The notes: generated by a model from the letters alone, not told the origin. Shown: positions 20,231 to 29,790, numbered from the stretch's first letter. The stretch is 64,000 nucleotides of DNA from Candidatus Nanopelagicales bacterium (GCA_030157865.1 JAOATY010000006.1:8127-72126), one strand, 5' to 3'. Translations and numbers: made by a program.

Positions 20231-20886
20231 GTCCACGCCGCCTAGTTCTTTGGCGCCATGGTCAGACCGTTTGGAACGCTGAAAATCGCCATCAAGGCCA
20301 AATCGATATTCCGTTAAATGAAGTTGGCGAAGAGCAAGCTCGCCATGCGGCGCAAACTTTGCTAGCCATGAAACCAACTCATGTGATTGCCAGTGATTTA
20401 TCTCGAGCCCTTGAAACTGGTCGCACGCTTTCAAACCTTGCTGGAATCGATCTAACAATTGATGAGCGACTGCGCGAAACTTTTGCAGGTGAATGGCAAG
20501 GCATGACTCGTGACGAGATCATTGCTAAGTACCCAGAAGACTACGCAGCCTGGGGTGGCGACTCGGAGATAAGACCTGGCGGTGGAGAAACTCGCTGGGA
20601 AGTTTCTGAACGTGTTGTTGCCGCGATTGAGAATGCTCTAGAAGGTATTCCTGCCGGTGGCACTTTAGTCGTGGCATCCCACGGTGGTGCTTTGCGTTCA
20701 GCGCTTGGCCGACTTTTGGGATTGGCGCCAGAGCAGTGGACGATTCTTGGCGTACTAGCTAACGCACAGTGGTCAGTGTTATCTGAGCTGGATGAAAACA
20801 TGCCTAAGTTGCCTGGCTTGAAGTGGCGACTGCAGGAATACAACGCAGGATCGTTACCTGAGCCTGCAATTGGTGATGATAAGTAA
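20227..20886 (+). CDS. Histidine phosphatase (phosphoglycerate mutase-like) family protein
   Basis: LVLWRHGQTVWNAENRHQGQIDIPLNEVG; ATG overlaps rsfS stop (ATGA). Confidence 0.9.
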   Translation: MSPRRLVLWRHGQTVWNAENRHQGQIDIPLNEVGEEQARHAAQTLLAMKPTHVIASDLSRALETGRTLSNLAGIDLTIDERLRETFAGEWQGMTRDEIIAKYPEDYAAWGGDSEIRPGGGETRWEVSERVVAAIENALEGIPAGGTLVVASHGGALRSALGRLLGLAPEQWTILGVLANAQWSVLSELDENMPKLPGLKWRLQEYNAGSLPEPAIGDDK

Positions 20887-20894
20887 CAAATAAA

Positions 20895-20912
20895 GACCAC
20901 CCGAAGGCGGTC
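20895..20912 (-). terminator. UUCG-loop hairpin downstream of tRNA-Ala
   Basis: Minus strand: GACCGCC-UUCG-GGUGGUC followed by TTTATTTGTT. Confidence 0.65.
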
Positions 20913-20921
20913 GTTATTCAT

Positions 20922-20998
<77 letters not shown>

Positions 20999-21047
20999 AA
21001 ACCTCAACCATGTTATCGGAGATCGAAGTTAGTCGGTAATTCGCCTA

Positions 21048-21218
21048 CAAAAACCTTCTTCGTCGATTAGTCCGGTGGATTCGGGAGGAGCGGTTTGCAA
21101 AAACTTCTGAGGAAAAACTACGGAGTGAGCGTCGGTCCCCAGATTTCATGCTGATCCGCAGGATCTGCATACTGAAATTGGGGACGCGAGCGGAGCGTTT
21201 TAACGAAGAAGGTTTTTG
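21048..21218. repeat. Nested inverted-repeat element (MITE-like or structured RNA candidate)
   Basis: 16-bp perfect outer arms caaaaaccttcttcgt (21048-21063) and acgaagaaggtttttg (21203-21218); inner hairpin 21135-21185 gtcccca..gatcc-gca-ggatc..tggggac. Confidence 0.65.
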
Positions 21219-21244
21219 CAAGAAGCCCTAAACAAAAACCACAC

Positions 21245-22294
21245 CTACCAGATGTCGCCCAACGTATAACCAGTTTGGAATGGATCAGTTGGATCGATTT
21301 CCCAAGTTGCTACACCGGTAACCCAGGCACTGCCACGAATGGTTGGAACCACGGCGTCGTATTGGCCAATCTTGGTTGGATCATTAACTTGGCCAAAGAA
21401 CTTGGTACCTAAGAAGCTCATGTGTGAGAACTCTTCACCGATTGCAAGTTGTCCACGGGTGTAAAGACCTGACATGCGAGCTGATGTGCCCGTGCCACAA
21501 GGGGAGCGGTCCAGCATTCCCTTCCAGGTTTCCGGATCTGCAGTTAAGTTGTCGCCAGTTAGTACAGCAGAGTTTTGCGCTTGCTTACCTGGTTCGCGAT
21601 CACCATTGTGCAAAATAACAATGCCAACCTTGTTAATACTTGGGTTCTCTGGATGTTCAAACTGAAGTTGCGAGTTAACTGCGTATTTGATTGCTGCACC
21701 TGCGCGCGTGATGGCTTTGGCATTTTCTGGCTTGATCTCAAGACCAACGTTGGCAATGTTGGTCTGGGCAAAGAATTGTCCGCCAAAGACCAAGTCAACT
21801 GGAATCGGACCATATTCAGGAACGTCAACAACTTTGTCGATGTAAACCGTGAAGGCTGGAACATTTCTAATTGCAACATCGAGAACTTTGCCATCTTTGC
21901 AGCGAGCTAGAACTGAAATAGTTCCAACTGCAGTATCGATAGTCACAGTGGTTTCTGGTTCCTGCATCTTTACGATGCCTTTTTCTAGTGCAGCAGTTAC
22001 GGCACACATTGTGTTGCTGCCGGACATGGCAGTAAAGCCGCCTTGTTCAAGAACAATGATTCCAAAATCCGAACCTTCGTTAACTGCTGGAAGAATGAAC
22101 ACAGCACACAACGCTGGATAGCCGCGTGGTTCGTGCAAGATAGCGTGGCGGAACCAATCTAGATTTGCTTCACAGTAATCAAACCGTTCTTTCATAGTCT
22201 CGCCCTTAACCAGGTGAGCCATGTTGGTTATAACGCGACCGCCTTCGCCCTCGGCGTGGGCTTCAATCGTTTCGATGATTAGTTTTTCAGCCAT
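21245..22294 (-). CDS. Proline racemase superfamily protein (4-hydroxyproline 2-epimerase/racemase/dehydratase-like), Ser/Cys active-site type
   Basis: GGFTAMSGSNTMCAVTAALEKG and DRSPCGTGTSARM motifs. Confidence 0.88.
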   Translation of the reverse strand: MAEKLIIETIEAHAEGEGGRVITNMAHLVKGETMKERFDYCEANLDWFRHAILHEPRGYPALCAVFILPAVNEGSDFGIIVLEQGGFTAMSGSNTMCAVTAALEKGIVKMQEPETTVTIDTAVGTISVLARCKDGKVLDVAIRNVPAFTVYIDKVVDVPEYGPIPVDLVFGGQFFAQTNIANVGLEIKPENAKAITRAGAAIKYAVNSQLQFEHPENPSINKVGIVILHNGDREPGKQAQNSAVLTGDNLTADPETWKGMLDRSPCGTGTSARMSGLYTRGQLAIGEEFSHMSFLGTKFFGQVNDPTKIGQYDAVVPTIRGSAWVTGVATWEIDPTDPFQTGYTLGDIW

Positions 22295-22296
22295 GA

Positions 22297-23193
22297 TTAA
22301 ACCGTCTTAACTCCAGCCGCATTAAGCAGTTTGGCGAAATGAGCTTTTTGCTCAGAAGATAGTGGCAGTCCTGGTGCGCGAACTGGTCCAACGCTGGCGC
22401 CAATTAGTTCACAGCCTGCCTTGATGCCGGCGTAGTAATTAACTGATTCCAAGAAGTCGCAAATCGGCCAAATCTTCTTCCAAAGTTCACGGCCAGTTGC
22501 CAGATCATTGTTTACCGCAAGTGCGTTGTAGAGCGCCACGGCTAGTTCAGGGATAACTGTTGCAGTTCCCCAGACCGAAGCTTCTGCGCCGCTGGCTAGG
22601 CCAAAGAAGGTCAAGGTGTCCCAGCCATTGAATGCCTTGATTTTGTCAGAACGATTAGCCAATAGGTCTGCCATAGTCACAGCATCGCCAGAAGTGTCCT
22701 TGAGGTAATTCACCCCAGGGATTTCTCCAAGTTGTGCGATTTGTTCAGCGTTAAGAGTCACCCCAGTTGAACTTGGAATGTTGTAGTACATAACCGGAAT
22801 CGAAATCGATTCCGCAACCGAGCGCATAAAGACCTGTAGTTCGGCAAAGTTAGGTGCTGCATAAAAAGGTGGAAGCAACATAATTCCAGTGGATCCAGCT
22901 TTCTCTGCATGCTTAGCAAGCGAGATCGCTTCCGCTGTCGAAGTCGAGCCGACTCCAGCAAACACGTGACAACGACCTGCGGCAGCTTCATTAACGACTT
23001 CAAAAACTCGACGGTATTCCGTAGGAGTTAGCGTCATGAACTCACCAGTGGTGCCAGTTGGAACTACGCCATGAATTCCAGCATCAACTAGTCGATTAAT
23101 TTGGGCATGCATTGCTGGTTCATCAAGTGCGCTGCCGTCTGCAGTAAATGGAGTAGTGATTGCTGCAAGAATTCCGCGAATCTCAGTTGTCAT
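22297..23193 (-). CDS. Dihydrodipicolinate synthase/N-acetylneuraminate lyase (DapA) family protein
   Basis: GILAAITTPF, GTTGEFMTLT, MYYNIPSSTGVTL, catalytic-Lys region NYLKDTSGD. Confidence 0.9.
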   Translation of the reverse strand: MTTEIRGILAAITTPFTADGSALDEPAMHAQINRLVDAGIHGVVPTGTTGEFMTLTPTEYRRVFEVVNEAAAGRCHVFAGVGSTSTAEAISLAKHAEKAGSTGIMLLPPFYAAPNFAELQVFMRSVAESISIPVMYYNIPSSTGVTLNAEQIAQLGEIPGVNYLKDTSGDAVTMADLLANRSDKIKAFNGWDTLTFFGLASGAEASVWGTATVIPELAVALYNALAVNNDLATGRELWKKIWPICDFLESVNYYAGIKAGCELIGASVGPVRAPGLPLSSEQKAHFAKLLNAAGVKTV

Positions 23194-23213
23194 GTTTCTT
23201 TACTTTCTAGGAA

Positions 23214-23513
23214 TTAAACGATGTCGTTTTCAGTTACGAACATGCGTTCGCGTGCTGAAAGGTGTGCAAGGGAATCTGCTGCAACGCCTTTACCAATTTC
23301 GGTTGCGTATGCAGCTTCAAAATCTTCCTTGGAATCAAACCAAAGTTCTGAAACACCGTCATAGGCGCTGCCATCGTCAGCAAGGTTGAAAACAATCTTG
23401 CGAACGCCAGGAAGTTGTGCGGCTTTGCCGGAGTGATCAACTAACCACCACTGCTTAAAGTCGTCATGACTCATGTCTTCGCCACGCTTTAATAAAATGA
23501 TTGCTTTAAACAT
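23214..23513 (-). CDS. EthD-like ferredoxin-like (dimeric alpha-beta barrel) small protein
   Basis: MFKAIILLKRGEDMSHDDFKQWWLVDHSGKAAQLPGVRKIVFNLA pattern. Confidence 0.75.
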   Translation of the reverse strand: MFKAIILLKRGEDMSHDDFKQWWLVDHSGKAAQLPGVRKIVFNLADDGSAYDGVSELWFDSKEDFEAAYATEIGKGVAADSLAHLSARERMFVTENDIV

Positions 23514-24080
23514 TTACTTCACCTTCGTAACGCGAGCATGTGGTCGACCGCCGACTGAGTAAACAATTGCAATAACCATTTCGTTGGCACGTGGAGCATC
23601 ACCAATTGTGATTTCTGCTGAATCCATGTCATCAAATTCCCAGCGGTCATCCTTGTTGCCAATTGGCATTGTGATTGAGGCACCTGGACCGGCAACTTTC
23701 TTAGTGCCAGGAATGATGTCTGCACCACCGCCGATTGCCGCGCGAACTGACGCGCCAAAACGTGGGTGCAAAACAGCAGCGGTATGTTCAAGTTCGCCAT
23801 CAGTTCCTACGATTGCGCCTTTGCCGTAGCCGCGGATGTCTGCAGCACTTAGGCCCAAGGCCTCAAGCGCCTTAACAGCGCGCTCAGCGAGAATTGCAGT
23901 CACTTCGATACTCATCATTTCGAGCTCGGTTAAATCCTGAACTAAAGCCTTGCCAGCCAGGGGATTGGTAACCACGGCTGCGGCGATTACCTTGACAGTT
24001 GCAGGGGACACTGAAGTGCCACTTTCCCGCAGGGTTTCTTGGGTAGATACAACAATTGAGCGGATTTCAGTCATGGACAT
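23514..24080 (-). CDS. AA_synth (DUF1185) family protein of unknown function
   Basis: GYGKGAIVGTDGELEHTAAVLHPRFGASVRAAIGGGADIIPGTKKVAGPGASITMPIGNKDD. Confidence 0.8.
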   Translation of the reverse strand: MSMTEIRSIVVSTQETLRESGTSVSPATVKVIAAAVVTNPLAGKALVQDLTELEMMSIEVTAILAERAVKALEALGLSAADIRGYGKGAIVGTDGELEHTAAVLHPRFGASVRAAIGGGADIIPGTKKVAGPGASITMPIGNKDDRWEFDDMDSAEITIGDAPRANEMVIAIVYSVGGRPHARVTKVK

Positions 24081-24145
24081 AACCTACCTCGCACACCCCC
24101 TGCTGCACCCACTAGATTTGGGTATTACCGCAACAAGGAGAAATT

Positions 24146-25639
24146 ATGACAAACCACATCACACACTGGATCGACGGCAAGCTTTGGACAGGTAAAGCAG
24201 CACGAACTGGTGAGGTTTACAACCCTGCAACAGGCAAATTGTCCGGAACGGTTGATTTCGCATCAACTGCAGACATGGATGAAGCCGTAGCCGTTGCCAA
24301 GCGCGCTGGCGCCGAATGGGCAGCCACATCACTTTCAAAGCGCGTGACCACGATGTTTGCGTTCCGCGAAATCTTAAATGCCCGCAAAGAAGAACTTGCA
24401 GCAATCATTACTGCTGAGCATGGCAAGGTTCTTTCCGATGCTCTTGGTGAAGTAATGCGCGGTCAGGAAGTTGTTGAGTTTGCTTGCGGCATCCCACATC
24501 TTCTAAAGGGCGGTTACTCCGAAAGCGTTTCAACTGGCGTAGATGTTTACAGCATTCGTCAGCCACTCGGTGTTGTTGGCATCATTTCTCCGTTCAACTT
24601 CCCAGCCATGGTTCCAATGTGGTTCTTCCCAATTGCAATTGCAGCTGGTAACTCAGTAATTGTTAAGCCATCTGAAAAAGATCCAAGCGCACAGAACTTC
24701 ATCGCACAGATGTGGAAAGACGCTGGTCTTCCAGACGGCGTTTTCAACGTTGTGCATGGTGACAAGGAAGCAGTCGATCGCATTCTTACTCACCCAGACA
24801 TCAAGGCTGTTAGCTTCGTTGGCTCAACCCCGATTGCGAAGTACATCTACGAAACCGGAACTGCACACGGCAAGCGCATCCAGGCTCTTGGTGGCGCGAA
24901 GAACCACATGGTTGTACTTCCAGATGCAGACCTAGACCTTGCTGCTGACTCAGCAGTTAACGCAGGCTTTGGTTCTGCTGGCGAGCGCTGCATGGCGATC
25001 TCAGCACTTGTTGCTGTTGGTCCAATTGCAGATGACTTGATCTCAAAGATCGAAGATCGCATGGGCAAGATCGTTACTGGTGATGGAACTCGTGGCACTG
25101 ACATGGGCCCACTTGTAACCGGCGTACATCGCGACAAAGTCAAGGGTTACATCGACACTGGTGTTGCTGAAGGCGCAAAAGTTGTTGTTGACGGCCGCGA
25201 CGTTGTTCCAGATAGCGATGGTGAGGGTTACTTCATCGGACCAACACTGTTTGACAACGTAACTAAGGACATGACGATCTACAAGGAAGAAATCTTCGGA
25301 CCAGTTCTTTCGGTAGTTCGCGCTGATACCTACGAAGAAGCCCTAAAGCTGATCAACGATCACCCATACGGCAACGGAACTGCAATCTTCACCAATGATG
25401 GTGGCGCTGCTCGTCGCTTCCAGAACGAAGTTGAAGTTGGCATGATCGGCATCAACGTGCCAATTCCTGTGCCAATGGCTTACTTCTCATTCGGTGGCTG
25501 GAAAGCATCACTCTTCGGCGATACTCACGCACACGGAACTGAAGGCGTTCACTTCTTCACCCGTGGCAAGGTAGTAACCAGCCGTTGGTTGGATCCAAGC
25601 CATGGTGGATTGAACCTTGGCTTCCCAACAAACGGGTAA
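24146..25639 (+). CDS. mmsA: CoA-acylating methylmalonate-semialdehyde dehydrogenase-like protein
   Basis: GVVGIISPFNFPAMVPMWFFPIAIAAGNSVIVKPSEKDPSA; catalytic GSAGERCMAIS; NVPIPVPMAYFSFGGWK. Confidence 0.93.
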   Translation: MTNHITHWIDGKLWTGKAARTGEVYNPATGKLSGTVDFASTADMDEAVAVAKRAGAEWAATSLSKRVTTMFAFREILNARKEELAAIITAEHGKVLSDALGEVMRGQEVVEFACGIPHLLKGGYSESVSTGVDVYSIRQPLGVVGIISPFNFPAMVPMWFFPIAIAAGNSVIVKPSEKDPSAQNFIAQMWKDAGLPDGVFNVVHGDKEAVDRILTHPDIKAVSFVGSTPIAKYIYETGTAHGKRIQALGGAKNHMVVLPDADLDLAADSAVNAGFGSAGERCMAISALVAVGPIADDLISKIEDRMGKIVTGDGTRGTDMGPLVTGVHRDKVKGYIDTGVAEGAKVVVDGRDVVPDSDGEGYFIGPTLFDNVTKDMTIYKEEIFGPVLSVVRADTYEEALKLINDHPYGNGTAIFTNDGGAARRFQNEVEVGMIGINVPIPVPMAYFSFGGWKASLFGDTHAHGTEGVHFFTRGKVVTSRWLDPSHGGLNLGFPTNG

Positions 25640-26534
25640 GCATCGCAAGCGATCTAGCAGTCGCTCACTTGGAATCGCTGCTGTTGCCCTAGGGACAATT
25701 CTCTGGGGCACAGTAGGTCCAGTTGTCAGGCTTTTTCCTGAAGACACCGAGTTTCAGTATTCACTTGTTCGAAATTTCACTGGCACGACCGCGCTTTGGA
25801 TAATGGTTCTGTTTTCAAAGAACAAGAAGCGTTACACCAAGCAAGATGTCGTTCCAATTTTGGTCGGTGGCACTGGCGCAGCCTTATTCTTCCCACTGTT
25901 TATCTTGGCCTTTCAATTAACTGGCGTTGGCGTTGCATCCGTTGTTTCGATTGGTGTGGCTCCGATTTTTGTTGGGTTAATTGCCTGGATTGCATTGAAA
26001 CAGCCGCCGGGTAGGCAGTGGGCGTATGGAACTTTAATCGCCGTCGCTGGGGTAGTAGCACTTAACTGGCCAAGTGGCGATAACACGGTAAATGTTTTAG
26101 GAATTGCATTCGCGCTGGCGGCAGCTTTCGGATATTCAATGCAAGCAACCGGAATGGGAATGATCTCAAAGCGACATACCCCGTTCCAATGCGTGGCACC
26201 AATGTTCACAATCGGGGCACTCTTCCAGGCGCCACTTAGCTACGGCAAAGACTTTAGTTTTTTGCAAGATCCAGTTTTACTTCTTGGCGCACTTTATGGC
26301 GGCATAGTTACCGTTGCGCTTGCTTATGCATTCTTTATCTACGGCATTGCCAGAATCGGCGCGGCTACGGCTGTCACTGTTGGACTTATGGAGCCATTGA
26401 CGGCATCTATTTTGGGTGTAGTGCTTTTGGGTGAGACCGTCTCGACTGTTGGTCTAATCGGATCAGTATTAATTCTTACTGGCCTCGTAATAGTGAGCCG
26501 GCCCCCGAAGGAACCGGCTCAACCAATTACTTAG
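25617..26534 (+). CDS. EamA/DMT family transporter
   Basis: 10-TM-like hydrophobic pattern, GTILWGTVGPVVRLF, C-terminal GLMEPLTASILGVVLLGE. Start uncertain (TTG at 25617 overlaps the dehydrogenase gene). Confidence 0.85.
   Translation: MASQQTGKHRKRSSSRSLGIAAVALGTILWGTVGPVVRLFPEDTEFQYSLVRNFTGTTALWIMVLFSKNKKRYTKQDVVPILVGGTGAALFFPLFILAFQLTGVGVASVVSIGVAPIFVGLIAWIALKQPPGRQWAYGTLIAVAGVVALNWPSGDNTVNVLGIAFALAAAFGYSMQATGMGMISKRHTPFQCVAPMFTIGALFQAPLSYGKDFSFLQDPVLLLGALYGGIVTVALAYAFFIYGIARIGAATAVTVGLMEPLTASILGVVLLGETVSTVGLIGSVLILTGLVIVSRPPKEPAQPIT
26495..26520 (-). terminator. 11-bp UUCG-loop hairpin inside the 3' end of the eamA gene, downstream of the minus-strand membrane-protein gene
   Basis: Minus strand GAGCCGGUUCC-UUCG-GGGGCCGGCUC (two GU); no U-tract. 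Confidence 0.45.
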
Positions 26535-26537
26535 GAA

Positions 26538-27065
26538 TTATTTTTCTTCAGTTGTGTCATCGCGCTTTTCAACAAATGACGCAATTACATAAAGCACACC
26601 AGCTGCTAATACCGGCAGCGTAATCAAGAGATTCGTAGTTCCTGAAGCATCGGTATTTGAATTAGCCAAGAAGTTAAGCAGCGGTAAGCCAAGCAGAATC
26701 AAACCCATGTAGCGAGTTCTGCGGTCGTAGCCGTAGATCGCTAGTGGTGGTGCGAGTGCAAAGATTGCTGCGGTGATGATTGGTCCGTTTGAGTTGATTA
26801 CGGTCAGCCACCAGTCTGGGGATAGCGCTTGCCAAACCAAAAGACCAAGAAGGCTCATTGCCCAGATCATCAGAAGCGGGAACGCAATCATCGGACGGCG
26901 CCATGACAGCCACGAACCTACAACCATTGGAAATAGCCATGCGGAAGTGAATACAAATCCGATTAGACCAGGGTGTTCAGAGAAGGACTGGCGAGCGATG
27001 ATGATGCCGCCAACGACCCCTAAACCAAGCATTGAATACAGTGCAATTTTGCGGAAATTTACCAT
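26538..27065 (-). CDS. Uncharacterised multi-pass membrane protein
   Basis: 175 aa with several hydrophobic segments, upstream of the hut genes; family not recognised. Confidence 0.7.
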   Translation of the reverse strand: MVNFRKIALYSMLGLGVVGGIIIARQSFSEHPGLIGFVFTSAWLFPMVVGSWLSWRRPMIAFPLLMIWAMSLLGLLVWQALSPDWWLTVINSNGPIITAAIFALAPPLAIYGYDRRTRYMGLILLGLPLLNFLANSNTDASGTTNLLITLPVLAAGVLYVIASFVEKRDDTTEEK

Positions 27066-27069
27066 ATCT

Positions 27070-28593
27070 TTACCTTACGAGTTTTGCCAGTGTCCCATTC
27101 GCAACGACATCAACTGCAGCCTGCATGTCAGGGGCAAGGAAGCGATCTGGTCCAGGTCCAGGACTGGTTTTGCGAAGTTCAGTAACAGCAGTACCTGTAA
27201 TCGGTGATGGCTGCAGAGGAGCCCGAAGATCGATGGCCCTAGCCGCGGTCATTAATTCAATGCCAACAATTTTGGTCAAATTATCGATAGCTTGGCGAAG
27301 TTTACGAGCTGAACTCCAACCCATAGATACGTGATCTTCTTGCATGGCAGAGCTTGGAATGGAATCCACGCTGGCAGGGGAGGCTAGACGCTTGTTTTCC
27401 GAAACCAATGCCGCTTGGGTGTACTGGGCAATCATGAGTCCAGAATCAACGCCTGGGTCATCGGCTAAGAACGGTGGCAGTCCATGAGAGCGTGCCTTAT
27501 CTAACATGCGATCGGTTCGGCGTTCACAAATCGAACCGAGGTCTGCAACAGCGATCGCCAAGAAATCCAAAACATAGGCAACAGGTGCGCCATGAAAGTT
27601 TCCATTAGATGAAACTCTGCCGTCTGCCAGCACCACAGGATTATCGACAGCAGCAGCAAGTTCGCGCGTAGCAACCAATGTTGCATGTGCGATTGTGTCT
27701 CGCACCGCTCCGGTGACTTGTGGTGCACATCGAAGTGAGTATGCATCTTGAACTACAGATGTGTCATCGATGTGCGATGCCACGATCGGGCTACCTTTCA
27801 ATACGTTCAGCATGTTTGCAGCACTTAAAGCCTGACCTGGATGCGGGCGAAGAGGTTCGTGCAACTCTGGCAAGAAAACCTTGTCAGTTCCGAGAAGCGC
27901 TTCAACACTCATTGCAGCAGTTACGTCAACAGAATCACAGAGCATAGTTAGGTCTGAGATAGCCATGATGAGCATGCCGAGCATGCCATCTGTGCCATTA
28001 ATAAGCGCTAGGCCTTCTTTTTCTTTTAGTTCAACTGGCGCAATACCTGCAGCCTTTAGTGCATCTGCAGCTGGCGTGATATTTCCGTGTTGGTCGACGA
28101 CTTCACCTTCACCCATAAGCACAAGAGCGCAGTGAGCAAGTGGGGCTAAATCTCCACTGCAACCAAGGGAACCAAATTCATACACAGCAGGTGTGATATC
28201 TGCATTCAAGATCGCTGCCATGGTTTCCACTACAACTGGACGAACTCCAGTGTGGCCAGAGCAAAGTGTTTTCAATCGAAGTGTCATCAAGGCTCGAGTA
28301 ACTTCACGCTCAACCAAGTTGCCAAGGCCAGCTGCGTGTGAGCGAATAAGTGACTTCTGAAGCTGCACTCGGTATTCGGGGGACACATGACGATTAGCCA
28401 GGGCGCCAAATCCAGTTGAGATTCCATAAACCGGCTCAGCGGAAGCCGCTAACGCATCAACTCGGCTCCGAGTATGTGCAACGGCTTCAATAGTTGTCGG
28501 AGCAATCACGACCTTTGCATCATGGCGAGCAACGGCAAGCACATCTTCAAATGTCATACCTGTCGTATTGATGACAACTTCGGACTTAGCCAT
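27070..28593 (-). CDS. hutH: Histidine ammonia-lyase
   Basis: GSLGCSGDLAPLAHCALVLMGEGEV (MIO motif ASGD-like, here CSGD), YGISTGFGALANRHV, QEDHVSMGWSSARKL. Confidence 0.95.
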   Translation of the reverse strand: MAKSEVVINTTGMTFEDVLAVARHDAKVVIAPTTIEAVAHTRSRVDALAASAEPVYGISTGFGALANRHVSPEYRVQLQKSLIRSHAAGLGNLVEREVTRALMTLRLKTLCSGHTGVRPVVVETMAAILNADITPAVYEFGSLGCSGDLAPLAHCALVLMGEGEVVDQHGNITPAADALKAAGIAPVELKEKEGLALINGTDGMLGMLIMAISDLTMLCDSVDVTAAMSVEALLGTDKVFLPELHEPLRPHPGQALSAANMLNVLKGSPIVASHIDDTSVVQDAYSLRCAPQVTGAVRDTIAHATLVATRELAAAVDNPVVLADGRVSSNGNFHGAPVAYVLDFLAIAVADLGSICERRTDRMLDKARSHGLPPFLADDPGVDSGLMIAQYTQAALVSENKRLASPASVDSIPSSAMQEDHVSMGWSSARKLRQAIDNLTKIVGIELMTAARAIDLRAPLQPSPITGTAVTELRKTSPGPGPDRFLAPDMQAAVDVVANGTLAKLVR

Positions 28594-29788
28594 GATTTCT
28601 CCTCTTATCTACTTCAAATACGGTCTTACCTGATCGCCACACATGATTAACAAGTGGTACGCCAGGTCGATATGACAAGTGCACATAGGACGGCGCATTG
28701 AGTGCAACTATGTCAGCCATCGCGCCAACTTTGATTTGTCCAACATCAGTTCGACGTAACGCCTGAGCGCCGCCGTAAGTTGCGGCATAGAGAGCTTCTG
28801 CTGGAGTTAAACGCATTTCACGAACTGCGAGCGCAATCATGAGCGGCATGTTTGTTGTGTAACTAGACCCGGGATTGCAATCTGTTGAAAGCGCAACCAT
28901 TGCTCCGCCATCAATCAAGTCTCGACCACGAGGATAAGTGGACCGCGTTGAAAATTCAGCCCCCGGTACCAAAGTTGCCACGGTGTCACTTCCAGCAAGC
29001 AGATTAATGTCTTCGTCTGTTAAATGAGTGCAGTGATCAACAGATGCGCAATCAAGCTCAACCGCCATCTTTATCGCACCAGTATTTTCAAGCTGGTGAG
29101 CATGAATTCTTGGCTTTAAACCTTTAGCTATACCTGCTTGCAGAATCTTCTTAGTTTGAGTAACGGTAAACGCGCCTCGATCACAAAAAACATCGATCCA
29201 TTTTGAATGCGGAGCACATGCATCAAGCATTTGGCCAATTACCAGATCAACGTAACCTTCTGGATCATCTGCAAATTCGGGCGCCACAACGTGTGCACCA
29301 AGAAAAGTTACGTCTTCAGTGAATTCCTTTGCGATTCGAACTGAACGTTCTTCGGTGGCAGTGTCGAGTCCATAACCGGATTTGATTTCATTGGTGGTAA
29401 TTCCGCAAGCGGTCATTTCGTGGAGCAATTGACGAACATTATTTCTAAGTGATTCATCATTTGCTGCCCGGGTAGCGGCCACGGTTGTTTTGATGCCACC
29501 GGCAACATAAGGCTGACCAGACATGCGCGCAGCAAATTCGGCGCTACGTTCACCTGCGAAAACCAAGTGCGAGTGACTATCGACGAAACCGGGGAAGACC
29601 GCAGACCCATGCAGATCAACTGGATCTGAATTTGCTTGGCTTTTTAGTTCACTGGCAGGTCCAACCCAAGTTACTAAGCCATCTGCAATGACGACGCCAG
29701 CATTTTCAATGATGCCAAGCTTGCCATTGTTAATTTCTGGATCGTTAGTAACTAACTCGCCAATGTTTGTAAGCGCTAAATTTTTCAT
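28586..29788 (-). CDS. hutI: Imidazolonepropionase
   Basis: PGFVDSHSHLVFAGERSAEFAARMSGQPY; EIKSGYGLD; STDCNPGSSYTTNMPLMIALAVREMRLTPAEAL. Confidence 0.95.
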   Translation of the reverse strand: MKNLALTNIGELVTNDPEINNGKLGIIENAGVVIADGLVTWVGPASELKSQANSDPVDLHGSAVFPGFVDSHSHLVFAGERSAEFAARMSGQPYVAGGIKTTVAATRAANDESLRNNVRQLLHEMTACGITTNEIKSGYGLDTATEERSVRIAKEFTEDVTFLGAHVVAPEFADDPEGYVDLVIGQMLDACAPHSKWIDVFCDRGAFTVTQTKKILQAGIAKGLKPRIHAHQLENTGAIKMAVELDCASVDHCTHLTDEDINLLAGSDTVATLVPGAEFSTRSTYPRGRDLIDGGAMVALSTDCNPGSSYTTNMPLMIALAVREMRLTPAEALYAATYGGAQALRRTDVGQIKVGAMADIVALNAPSYVHLSYRPGVPLVNHVWRSGKTVFEVDKRRNHG

Positions 29789-29790
29789 GT

